A stretch of DNA of 5,802 bases, from contig JAPPKT010000177.1 in the NCBI GenBank assembly GCA_028819675.1, positions 1 to 5,802 of the forward strand, in the 5' to 3' direction. The first letter of the stretch is position 1; each line of letters begins with the position of its first letter. Below, in pieces: positions 1 to 5,775 of the stretch. This DNA comes from Caldilineaceae bacterium (lineage in GTDB: Bacteria; Chloroflexota; Anaerolineae; Caldilineales; Caldilineaceae). The translations under genes and the position numbers were made by a program. The notes beneath the pieces are model-generated. The model made no database searches. It was given only the letters and a program-made list of their open reading frames with translations, and was not told the origin of the DNA.

Positions 1-2
1 GC

Positions 3-728
3 AAACGCCCCGACCTCTTCTCACTCAAGTACGCAGTGCCCTCCACAGTCTCCGCATGGCTGCACAATGGAGAAGTCGACCTCGCGCTCGTCTCATCTAT
101 CGAGTACGTGCCCGCGTACCGTGTCGTGCCCGGAGCCGCCGTCACCTCGATCGGACCGGTCGCCTCGGTCGCCGCCTTCTCCCGCAAGCCGCTGACCAGA
201 GCCAGGTCCGTCGCCCTCGACTCCAGCTCCAGGACCTCCGCCGCCCTCATGCGCATCCTCTGCGCCGAATGGTTCGACATCGAGCCCGAATTCGTCACCA
301 TGGACCCCGACTTGCCCGCCATGCTCCAACGTTGCGACGCCGCCCTACTCATCGGCGACCGCGCCCTCTTTGTCGACCACGTCGGCATGGGCCTGCGCAA
401 ACATGACCTCTGCGAGGAATGGCGAGGCATGACCCGCCTTCCCTTCGTTTTCGCCTTCTGGACCGGCCGGCCCGACGCCCTGACCCCTGCCCACTTGCAG
501 GCCGTGCGAGACTCTCGCCGCGCCGGCGTCACCGCACTCGACGACATCGCCTGCGCCCACTATCCCCACAACGAGTCCCTCGCCGCCACCGGCCGCGCCT
601 ATCTGCACAAAAACATCCAATACCGCTTCGACGTCGACTGTTTCGCCAGCCTCCAGAGGTTCTACACCTCCGCCTCCAAACTCGGCATCATCCAACAGGC
701 CCAGCCCGTCCTTTTCTACGACTCATGA
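3..728 (+). CDS. mqnA: Chorismate dehydratase / menaquinone biosynthesis protein, MqnA family, 5' partial
   Basis: The reading frame is open from the left window edge and stops with TGA at 726-728, giving 241 visible residues. Family members are usually about 270-290 residues, so I infer that some 30-45 N-terminal residues lie outside the window. The internal GTG at 36 is not a credible start, because the family-like stretch KRPDLFSLKYAVPS runs across it. Visible family marks are the PS...A.LhNGEVDLALVSSIEY segment early on, a central LLIGDRAL motif, and LPFVFAFWTGRP about 40 residues later. MqnA proteins resemble periplasmic binding proteins in fold but act in the cytoplasm, converting chorismate to 3-enolpyruvylbenzoate, the first step of the futalosine route to menaquinone. 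Related MqnD-type proteins share the fold, but the motif order fits MqnA better. It shows no functional link to the transport genes downstream and is separated from them by 463 bases and a separate promoter. Confidence 0.85.
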   Translation, partial: KRPDLFSLKYAVPSTVSAWLHNGEVDLALVSSIEYVPAYRVVPGAAVTSIGPVASVAAFSRKPLTRARSVALDSSSRTSAALMRILCAEWFDIEPEFVTMDPDLPAMLQRCDAALLIGDRALFVDHVGMGLRKHDLCEEWRGMTRLPFVFAFWTGRPDALTPAHLQAVRDSRRAGVTALDDIACAHYPHNESLAATGRAYLHKNIQYRFDVDCFASLQRFYTSASKLGIIQQAQPVLFYDS

Positions 729-746
729 CCGCGGGCAAAGTACCAT

Positions 747-766
747 GACAGTCCTTCTGCACTGTC
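747..766 (+). repeat. Short stem-loop 3' of mqnA
   Basis: GACAGT (747-752) and ACTGTC (761-766) form a perfect 6-bp stem around an 8-base loop, starting 18 bases after the mqnA stop. No T-run follows, so it is not a standard intrinsic terminator. A stem this short can arise by chance. Confidence 0.3.
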
Positions 767-930
767 CGAATGGCATCCGGAGCATCGAATCCCGCCATTT
801 GGGCAGGTGCACAAGGTGTTCCCGGAAGACTTCCGATCTTCGGACCTTCTCGGCAGTCTTGAAGATCCCATAGTCCTGATAGTCCCCGCTCGCTGCGCGA
901 CCCCCCTGCCGCCCCATCGAAACTCGCGTC

Positions 931-954
931 ACAGGGACTCAGACCCGTCCCTGT
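931..954. repeat. Perfect 8-bp inverted repeat in the intergenic gap
   Basis: ACAGGGAC (931-938) and GTCCCTGT (947-954) are exact reverse complements separated by 8 bases. They could form an RNA hairpin or serve as a two-fold-symmetric protein site. No T-run follows. The site lies about 170 bases upstream of the promoter at 1123, rather far for a simple repressor operator. Confidence 0.4.
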
Positions 955-1053
955 AACTGCGCGTCCACCCGCGCCGCAGGCTTCCTTCTCGATGGCGAAC
1001 AGCGGCATCCTCTTCTGCTTCGACCACGAGCTCCTATCTCCTTACGCGGCAAT

Positions 1054-1083
1054 CGTTGGCTCGCCCACTGAAGCACGCCAACG
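1054..1083. promoter_or_regulatory. Possible operator: inverted repeat upstream of the transport promoter
   Basis: CGTTGGC (1054-1060) and GCCAACG (1077-1083) are perfect 7-bp inverted arms with a 16-base spacer, ending about 40 bases before the -35 box. The placement would suit an activator or repressor of the transport group. No regulator gene is visible in the window and the arms match no operator consensus I can name, so this is a candidate only. Confidence 0.22.
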
Positions 1084-1122
1084 CGAAAGTACCTGTCGCA
1101 AAGCCGGATTTTTTTCACCATT

Positions 1123-1150
1123 TTGACATCCTCCTGTCCCAGCATATACT
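1123..1150 (+). promoter_or_regulatory. Sigma70-type promoter of the transport group
   Basis: A perfect -35 hexamer TTGACA (1123-1128) is followed after 16 bases by TATACT (1145-1150), which matches 5 of 6 bases of the -10 consensus. An AT-rich stretch including seven T (1109-1115) lies just upstream and could act as an UP-like element. Transcription would start near 1157, giving a leader of about 35 bases before the ATG at 1192. It is the best promoter match I found and sits exactly where the four-gene group begins. It also shows that the upstream in-frame TTG at 1123 is not the permease start, since that codon lies inside the -35 box. Confidence 0.65.
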
Positions 1151-1191
1151 GTTTTCATTCTTATCTTGGTCACCCATCTATAGGGTGGACG

Positions 1192-2103
1192 ATGGCAACC
1201 ACACTCGGCACCCCGCATTCACATGGTTCAGACGCACGTCGCCTTCGGAGGCGGGCGCAGTTCATTCGCTCCATGGAACGCTCGGTCATCCATCTTGTCC
1301 TCTTGATCGGCACCGTCACGATGTTGGTGCCCCTCTTCTGGATGATATCGACCTCGCTCAAGCCGGAGTGGGAGGTCTTCCTGATCCCGCCCAAGTGGAT
1401 CCCCAGCGAGTTTCAATGGGTCCATTACCGCCAGGCCTTCTTCGACTACTTCAGCTTCCCTCGCTACGGCGCAAACACGATGATCATCACCTTGGGCGTC
1501 CTGTTCGGCCGGCTCTTGAGCGCTTCGTTGGTTGCCTTCGGGTTCGCTCGCATACGCTTCTTTGGCCGCGATGCCATCTTCATTCTCGTCCTCAGCACGA
1601 TGATGGTGCCCGGCCAGGTGACCATCATCCCCCTCTACATCCTCTTCCGCGACCTTGACTGGCTGAACACGTACCTGCCCCTGATTGTGCCCGCCTGGTT
1701 CGGCGGCGGCGCATTTTTTATCTTCCTGCTGCGCCAGTTTATCTTGACCATCAACCCGGAACTCGACGATGCCGCCCGCATTGACGGCTGCGGTTGGCTC
1801 GGAATCTATCTGCGTATCGCTCTGCCCCTGATCAAACCGGCTCTGGCCGCGGTCGCAATCTTCTCTTTCCTTGGAACCTGGAACGACTTCTTCGGTCCCC
1901 TCATCTTCCTGCGCAGCCGCGACATGCTGACGCTGGCTGTGGGCCTTCACTTCATGGCCACCGCGGCCTCTTCCTCGGTCCGGCCAAACATGCCCCACCT
2001 GATGGCCGGCTCCACGATGTTACTGCTTCCTCCGCTGCTGGTATTCTTCTTCGCCCAACGTTACTTTATCCAGGGGGTCACCTTTTCTGGTATCAAAGGC
2101 TAA
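1192..2103 (+). CDS. ABC transporter inner-membrane permease, carbohydrate type, MalG-like
   Basis: This 303-residue protein is one of the two membrane subunits of a CUT1-type (carbohydrate uptake) ABC importer. About six hydrophobic segments are visible, near residues 31-52, 94-118, 127-152, 161-184, 216-238 and 271-290. The cytoplasmic EAA loop that docks with the ATPase spans about 190-216, as ELDDAARIDG followed by LPLIKP. The C-terminus (YFIQGVTFSGIKG) is the usual ending of MalG/LacG/UgpE-type subunits. The start is ATG 1192 because AGGG (1182-1185) lies 6 bases upstream, the promoter ends just before it, and 303 residues is near the family norm. The Arg-rich N-terminus before the first membrane segment is slightly long. 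It is first in the group, ahead of the binding protein, whereas MalG-type genes usually come after the MalF-type gene. The substrate cannot be told from this subunit. Confidence 0.92.
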   Translation: MATTLGTPHSHGSDARRLRRRAQFIRSMERSVIHLVLLIGTVTMLVPLFWMISTSLKPEWEVFLIPPKWIPSEFQWVHYRQAFFDYFSFPRYGANTMIITLGVLFGRLLSASLVAFGFARIRFFGRDAIFILVLSTMMVPGQVTIIPLYILFRDLDWLNTYLPLIVPAWFGGGAFFIFLLRQFILTINPELDDAARIDGCGWLGIYLRIALPLIKPALAAVAIFSFLGTWNDFFGPLIFLRSRDMLTLAVGLHFMATAASSSVRPNMPHLMAGSTMLLLPPLLVFFFAQRYFIQGVTFSGIKG

Positions 2104-2110
2104 AGTCAGT

Positions 2111-2141
2111 CTCTTCTGGCACCTATTTCCACCGGCAAGAG
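2111..2141 (+). repeat. Stem-loop between permease G and SBP genes
   Basis: CTCTTCTGG (2111-2119) can pair with CCGG (2132-2135) plus AAGAG (2137-2141), giving 9 pairs with one G-U, a bulged C at 2136 and a 12-base loop. It begins 7 bases after the permease stop. The same left arm CTCTTCT can instead pair perfectly with AGAAGAG (2151-2157), so two exclusive folds are possible. No T-run follows. A role in RNA stability is possible but not shown. Confidence 0.35.
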
Positions 2142-2193
2142 TTCGCAGCAAGAAGAGCATTCGCGATTCATTCTCAAGAAGAAGGAGAAAGTC

Positions 2194-3513
2194 ATGTCGA
2201 ACCAGAGATTTAGCCGTAGACAGTTCTTGCGCGGTGCCGCCGTCGTCGGAGCCGCTGTCCCTTTCCTGCAAGCATGTGGAGGACCCTCGCCAGATTCGGG
2301 AAGCGCTGACGCCGGCGCGGATGATGCCGCCCCCAGCATGGAAAAGACCTCCGTCCGCTATGCACAGGTGATCGGTCCGCTCGACAAACAGGTCGATATG
2401 TTCAACGAGCAGAGCGACACCGTTCATGTAGAATTTGAACTCGTCCCCTGGGGCGAACACGCCGATAAACTGCTGATCGATGTCGCCGCCGGCACCGCCC
2501 CCGACCTCTGGTTCATCGGCGGCCCCTGGTGGATTCAGATCAAACGCAAAGAAGTCGCCCTCCCTATCACCGAATTCCTCGCTAACGATCCCGATGTGGT
2601 GATGGACGACTTTGAATTTCCCGCAGACAGCGACTGGGGCACAGTCGACGGCGAAATATATGGACTCCCTACAAACTCCGTTATCCTGCGCGGGCTTGCC
2701 TACAGCGAGGATCGCTTCGAAGAGGCCGGCCTCGACCTGCCCAACGAAGATTGGACTCTGGCCGACGTGGCCGAGGTGGGGCCGAAACTGAACCGCGGCG
2801 ACGAGTCCTTCGCAATCACCTCGCCTCTCCTGGCCGCTGACCTCTATCTCACCACTATCTGGCAAAACGGCGGCCAGGTCATCAACGAAGACGAATCCAA
2901 GTGCCTGCTCGACCAGCCGGAAGCCGTCGAAGCCATAGACCAGCTCGTCGCCTGGAGAGAGTTCAGTATGAAGCCTGGCGCAGATCAGGCCTTGGGAGAA
3001 TTTCCCACCGCCGGCGGCAAGATCGCAATGTGGCCGATGGTCCTTGCCGACTGGGACACGTGGCTCAAACGTACCGCCAACGACACCACCAACCAGTGGA
3101 TGACCTTTTGGCCGTCAACCTCCAATCCGCCCGCTGTCGATATCTATGCCGGCAGCGTACACATGGAAGCGATCTGGTCTAAATCCGAAAAGATCGACGC
3201 CGCATGGGAGTTCTTTATCTGGCGCGCGATCAACCAGGATTCACTCGACTACCAGATTACCCTCTTCCCCATCAACTATCGCATGGAGGCGACCGTCAAG
3301 AGCGCCATCACCAACGAACGTCAGGCGGACTTCCTCACGCTTCACCTGCCCATTACCGGGCTCTCCACCGGCGAATACTGGGGCCCCAGCACGACCGAGA
3401 TCTTGAACGCTTTCCGCTCCGAATACGAACTCGCTATCCTGGGCGAGAAGACCACCCAGGAAGCAATGGACGCAGCCACTAAGGCGATTGACGTGATTCT
3501 GGAAGACGTCTGA
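2194..3513 (+). CDS. ABC transporter extracellular substrate-binding lipoprotein, sugar family 1 type, Tat-exported
   Basis: This 439-residue protein is the capture subunit of the importer encoded around it. The N-terminus carries a twin-arginine signal, SRRQFLR (residues 7-13), then a hydrophobic stretch and a lipobox LQAC with the lipidated cysteine at residue 28. I infer folding in the cytoplasm, Tat export and anchoring as a lipoprotein. An Asp/Ala/Ser-rich linker (about 30-48) precedes the binding domain. Family-1 marks include AAGTAPDLWFI (98-108), YGLPTNS (156-162) and a Trp-rich body, as expected for stacking on sugar rings. The start is ATG 2194, with AAGGAG (2182-2187) 6 bases upstream, the strongest ribosome site in the group. 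The gene ends in tandem stops TGA-TAA. The length is typical of the family. The ligand is unknown: a sugar, glycoside or polyol is likeliest from the family, but this is inference. Confidence 0.93.
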   Translation: MSNQRFSRRQFLRGAAVVGAAVPFLQACGGPSPDSGSADAGADDAAPSMEKTSVRYAQVIGPLDKQVDMFNEQSDTVHVEFELVPWGEHADKLLIDVAAGTAPDLWFIGGPWWIQIKRKEVALPITEFLANDPDVVMDDFEFPADSDWGTVDGEIYGLPTNSVILRGLAYSEDRFEEAGLDLPNEDWTLADVAEVGPKLNRGDESFAITSPLLAADLYLTTIWQNGGQVINEDESKCLLDQPEAVEAIDQLVAWREFSMKPGADQALGEFPTAGGKIAMWPMVLADWDTWLKRTANDTTNQWMTFWPSTSNPPAVDIYAGSVHMEAIWSKSEKIDAAWEFFIWRAINQDSLDYQITLFPINYRMEATVKSAITNERQADFLTLHLPITGLSTGEYWGPSTTEILNAFRSEYELAILGEKTTQEAMDAATKAIDVILEDV

Positions 3514-3531
3514 TAATCTGACGAGTATGAT

Positions 3532-3573
3532 CCGGGCGATTGGTGTCCGCGTTATGTGGTCACCGATCCCCGG
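3532..3573 (+). repeat. Strong intercistronic stem-loop after the SBP gene
   Basis: CCGGG (3532-3536) pairs with CCCGG (3569-3573) and GATTGGTG (3538-3545) pairs with CACCGATC (3561-3568), with one bulged C at 3537 and one G-U pair. The result is a 13-bp stem closing a 15-base loop, starting 18 bases after the SBP stop. No T-run follows, so it is probably not an intrinsic terminator. The E. coli malE-malF gap contains stem-loop (REP) sequences known to shield the upstream malE message from 3' exonucleases. The same position and gene pairing here suggest the same job, by analogy only. Confidence 0.65.
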
Positions 3574-3608
3574 CAACACACCATCGCACTACCTTCTGAG
3601 ACTTCGCA

Positions 3609-4547
3609 ATGGCAACAGCGGTCAGCCAGGCTTCCTCCCCATTTCGCAGAACGCGCCTGTCGCGAACAGCGCTCTTTGAGAATATAGCCGGCTATCTCTT
3701 CATCAGTCCCTGGATTGTCGGGTTCCTGGCCTTCGAATTCGGCCCGCTGATCGCGGCGGGCTACCTGGGCCTGACCAGGTACGACATCCTCACACCACCA
3801 AACTTTGTCGGCCTTGCAAACTACGACAAAATGTTCACCCGCGACCCCCTGTTCTGGAAAAGCCTGTGGGTCACCGCTGTCTATTCGCTCAGCACCGTCT
3901 TCCTCGGCGTGATCCTTGGCGTCGCCCTGGCCGTTCTGTTGAACCAAAAAGTGCGCGGCATGTCACTCTATCGCACCATCTACTACCTCCCTGCGGTGGT
4001 ATCCGGTGTCGCCGTTGCCTACATGTGGATATGGGTTTTTACGCCTGAAGCCGGAATCGTCAACTACGCTCTGAGCCTCATCGGCATTACCGGGCCCAAC
4101 TGGCTGTTCAGCACCACCTGGACTCTGCCCGCCTTTGTCGCCATGAGCCTGTGGGCCGTCGGCGGCGGTATGGTCCTTTACTTGGCAGGCCTGCAAGGCG
4201 TCCCGACACAGCTCTACGAAGCCGCCTCGCTGGACGGCGCTGGCCGCTGGGCCTCCTTCTGGAACGTCACCCTTCCCATGATCTCCCCCGTCATCTTCTT
4301 CAACTTCATCATCGGTATCATCGGCTCGTTCCAGGTCTTTACCAACAGCTTCGTGATCACAAATGGAGGACCCGCAAACTCAACCCTCTTCTTTGTGCTC
4401 TACCTCTACCGTCACGCCTTCGAAAACTTCAGAATGGGATACGCCGCCGCCCTGGGCATGATCCTGTTCATTGTAATCATGACCCTCACCGTCATCTCGT
4501 TCCGCCTATCGAACCGTCTCGTTTACTATGAGGGACGGATTACATAA
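3609..4547 (+). CDS. ABC transporter inner-membrane permease, carbohydrate type, MalF-like
   Basis: This 312-residue protein is the second membrane subunit of the importer and should pair with the MalG-like protein. Hydrophobic segments lie near residues 26-48, 84-112, 121-144, 171-196, 228-250 and 276-298. The ATPase-docking EAA loop is clear at about 204-227 (EAASLDGAG, then LPMISP). The NGGPANST motif (252-259) and LYLYRHAF (264-271) are typical of MalF/LacF/UgpA-type subunits. Length is normal for short MalF-type proteins that lack the large periplasmic loop of enterobacterial MalF. The start at ATG 3609 is well fixed: an in-frame TGA lies at 3597-3599 and no other start codon lies between. 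The ribosome site is weak, with only a GAG 8 bases upstream, in contrast with the AAGGAG of the SBP, so lower translation is likely. No ATPase gene accompanies it. Confidence 0.93.
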   Translation: MATAVSQASSPFRRTRLSRTALFENIAGYLFISPWIVGFLAFEFGPLIAAGYLGLTRYDILTPPNFVGLANYDKMFTRDPLFWKSLWVTAVYSLSTVFLGVILGVALAVLLNQKVRGMSLYRTIYYLPAVVSGVAVAYMWIWVFTPEAGIVNYALSLIGITGPNWLFSTTWTLPAFVAMSLWAVGGGMVLYLAGLQGVPTQLYEAASLDGAGRWASFWNVTLPMISPVIFFNFIIGIIGSFQVFTNSFVITNGGPANSTLFFVLYLYRHAFENFRMGYAAALGMILFIVIMTLTVISFRLSNRLVYYEGRIT

Positions 4548-4578
4548 TCAACATGAATCTGCACAGTACTGGGCACCT

Positions 4579-4595
4579 CGCCGTGAGTACCGGCG
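4579..4595 (+). repeat. Short GC-rich stem-loop between permease F and dioxygenase genes
   Basis: CGCCG (4579-4583) and CGGCG (4591-4595) form a 5-bp stem with a 7-base loop, extendable by one G-U pair. A competing pairing joins GTACT (4566-4570) with AGTAC (4586-4590). No T-run follows. Stems this short are common in GC-rich DNA. Confidence 0.25.
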
Positions 4596-4646
4596 GCCCC
4601 GCACTCTGAGCTCTTTAAACCAAGCGCACAAGGAAGGAACTGAAAT

Positions 4647-5444
4647 ATGCTGACTGGCGAGCAAATAACACATTTTCATGCCTTGGGCTTTGTCAAAGTG
4701 GAAGGCGCGCTCACGGACGCAGAGGTCGACGAATTCTCCTGGCGGTTCGACGAAATCATTGCCCGTGGTGAGACCCAGGGCGATAGCTCCGAGGCAGGGG
4801 CGCGCATCTTCCCGGACGGGCACCGCGTCATCCTCCCGCTGATCGAGGCCGACCCATACTTCTACAACCTTCTCGATCATCCCAACCTGGCAGCCATCGC
4901 CGAAGACCTGCTCGGTGAAGATTGCATCTTCTACGGCAGTTCTGACGGGCAGATCCACGATGGGGACACAAACTGGCATCGCGATGGCGGCTCACCCGAA
5001 CCTGCGATCGAGGCCAAGCTGACCTTTTATCTGGACGAGGTAGCGCCCGGAAAGGGTTGCCTTAGCTTCATTCCCGGCAGCCACCTGTGGCCCCTCCATT
5101 ACAACGACCTCGAAAAGCAGATCGACGAACGTGTGCTCGGCTATGAGACGCAGGACTTCCCCGGACGCTACGACCTGCCCGCAGGCAAGGGAGACGTAAT
5201 CGCCTTCCAGACGCGCATCTGGCACTCTTCGTGGGGAGGAGGCGCCAACCGGCGTCAGATGGCCTGGATGATGCGCACAGCGCCGCGCATGCAATGGGAA
5301 ATCGACCACATCGCCAACTTCAACAAGTGGTATTCCGAAAAATGGTCGAAAAAGACCGGTAGGCTCGTCTCCGACCGGCTGTTCGAAACGGCAGACCCGC
5401 GGCGAATGAAGAAAATACAACTCCTCAAAGATCTGGGAGCGTGA
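4647..5444 (+). CDS. Phytanoyl-CoA dioxygenase (PhyH) family Fe(II)/2-oxoglutarate-dependent oxygenase
   Basis: This 265-residue, apparently cytoplasmic protein has the PhyH pattern. The iron-binding HxD is in WHRDGG (His111, Asp113), the distal histidine is in IWHSSWGG (His193), and the Arg expected to hold 2-oxoglutarate follows 9-10 residues later (Arg202 or Arg203). GCLSFIPGSHLW (137-148) is a hallmark loop of the family. All metal and cosubstrate residues appear present, so it should be an active oxygenase, coupling 2-oxoglutarate decarboxylation to hydroxylation of a substrate that cannot be named. It lacks the ectoine hydroxylase (EctD) signature I would expect, and in bacteria the family name says little about phytanoyl-CoA. 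ATG 4647 has AAGGA (4634-4638) 8 bases upstream. It follows permease F by 99 bases on the same strand, suggesting co-transcription and perhaps action on the imported compound. No membrane or export signal is seen. Confidence 0.88.
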   Translation: MLTGEQITHFHALGFVKVEGALTDAEVDEFSWRFDEIIARGETQGDSSEAGARIFPDGHRVILPLIEADPYFYNLLDHPNLAAIAEDLLGEDCIFYGSSDGQIHDGDTNWHRDGGSPEPAIEAKLTFYLDEVAPGKGCLSFIPGSHLWPLHYNDLEKQIDERVLGYETQDFPGRYDLPAGKGDVIAFQTRIWHSSWGGGANRRQMAWMMRTAPRMQWEIDHIANFNKWYSEKWSKKTGRLVSDRLFETADPRRMKKIQLLKDLGA

Positions 5445-5581
5445 GCCTGCCCCCTATCCAATCTGGTCTGGGATCTTCCGGTCAATCCCCCGTCTGCGTG
5501 CCGTAACAGCTCCCTGAAGGCAGTCCGCCCAATGCTGTCGGCAGGGCGCGCAAAGGATTCTTGAATCGTTCGCTGCCTGTC

Positions 5582-5598
5582 CTGTGCAGGACGCACAG
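5582..5598. repeat. Short perfect inverted repeat downstream of the dioxygenase gene
   Basis: CTGTGC (5582-5587) and GCACAG (5593-5598) form a perfect 6-bp stem with a 5-base loop, about 137 bases after the dioxygenase stop. An overlapping alternative, GTCCTG (5579-5584) with CAGGAC (5587-5592), is also exact. No T-run follows. Confidence 0.3.
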
Positions 5599-5628
5599 AC
5601 CTCCTCGCATTAGGCAAGTCGCATGAGG

Positions 5629-5667
5629 CCCCCGGCGCCAATCACCAGGTCCCACGCAGGCCGGGGG
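5629..5667. repeat. GC-only inverted repeat
   Basis: CCCCCGGC (5629-5636) and GCCGGGGG (5660-5667) are exact 8-bp reverse complements of G and C only, separated by 23 bases. A stem would be stable but the loop is long and no T-run flanks it on either strand. It might contribute to transcript 3'-end structure. Confidence 0.35.
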
Positions 5668-5741
5668 AACCAATCGTATACCTCTGGCCGAGACCAAACC
5701 ATGCCCTCTCCGCGATCAAATCTAAGGCAGCTAGAACGCGG

Positions 5742-5775
5742 CCACTAACCACTGACCACTAACCACTGACCACTG
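5742..5775. repeat. Heptamer tandem repeat, CCACTRA units
   Basis: Four complete 7-base units alternate as CCACTAA, CCACTGA, CCACTAA, CCACTGA, followed by a partial CCACTG, giving a 14-base super-period. Each unit contains TAA or TGA. Because 7 is not a multiple of 3, successive units place forward stops in all three frames (5746, 5753, 5760, 5767), so the array cannot be coding on the + strand. It resembles in kind the short tandem heptamer repeats of cyanobacterial intergenic regions, though the unit differs and no kinship is claimed. An ACTGCAGT palindrome (5772-5779) overlaps its end. Confidence 0.85.

Larger units (their letters stand above)
729..1122. other. Intergenic region without a recognisable gene
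   Basis: This stretch lies between the mqnA-like stop and the promoter of the transport group. Two overlapping minus-strand open frames (about 688-1008 and 723-932) encode low-complexity, Arg/Gly-rich peptides that I do not recognise; they look like chance frames in GC-rich DNA, and one runs into mqnA. The stretch contains short inverted repeats at 747-766, 931-954 and 1054-1083, none followed directly by a T-run. The run of seven T at 1109-1115 has no adjacent stem, so I do not call a terminator. It may hold regulatory sites for the transport group. Confidence 0.6.
5445..5741. other. Intergenic region without a recognisable gene
   Basis: No convincing coding frame occurs here. A minus-strand open frame of about 71 codons (5482-5697) and one running from 5641 back into the dioxygenase gene resemble no family I know. 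Short hairpins are possible at 5470-5489, 5582-5598 and 5629-5667, but none is followed by a T-run, so no intrinsic terminator for the transport group can be called. Transcript ending may be Rho-dependent or lie beyond the window. Confidence 0.55.

Noticed and set aside
830..839. Ten-base match CTTCCGATCT to the end of a common Illumina adapter
   Set aside because: The match does not extend to further adapter bases on either side, so chance is likelier than a library artefact. Read coverage across this point could confirm continuity.
723..1008. Two minus-strand open frames in the mqnA-transport gap
   Set aside because: They overlap each other in different frames, their peptides match no family I know, and I could find no convincing ribosome site or promoter for them.
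1109..1115. Run of seven T as an intrinsic terminator for the upstream transcript
   Set aside because: No stable GC-rich stem lies directly before it; the nearest inverted repeat ends about 25 bases upstream. An UP-like role for the promoter is more plausible.
1123..1191. Upstream TTG start extending the MalG-like protein by 23 residues
   Set aside because: The TTG lies inside the -35 box and the promoter's start point would fall downstream of it; ATG 1192 has a better ribosome site and gives the usual family length.
1228..1998. Long minus-strand open frame (256 codons) opposite the MalG-like gene
   Set aside because: It is low-complexity and rich in Glu, Gln, Gly and Arg, resembles no family, and lies wholly antisense to a clear permease gene, as GC-rich codon use often produces.
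2020..2865. Minus-strand open frame (281 codons) opposite the SBP gene
   Set aside because: It spans the end of one gene and the start of the next on the other strand and has no recognisable motif; the + strand SBP is unambiguous.
5629..5667. GC-only inverted repeat as an intrinsic terminator
   Set aside because: The 23-base loop is long and there is no T-run after it on either strand.
5742..5775. CRISPR array
   Set aside because: The units are only 7 bases and directly abutting, with no spacers, and no cas gene is visible.
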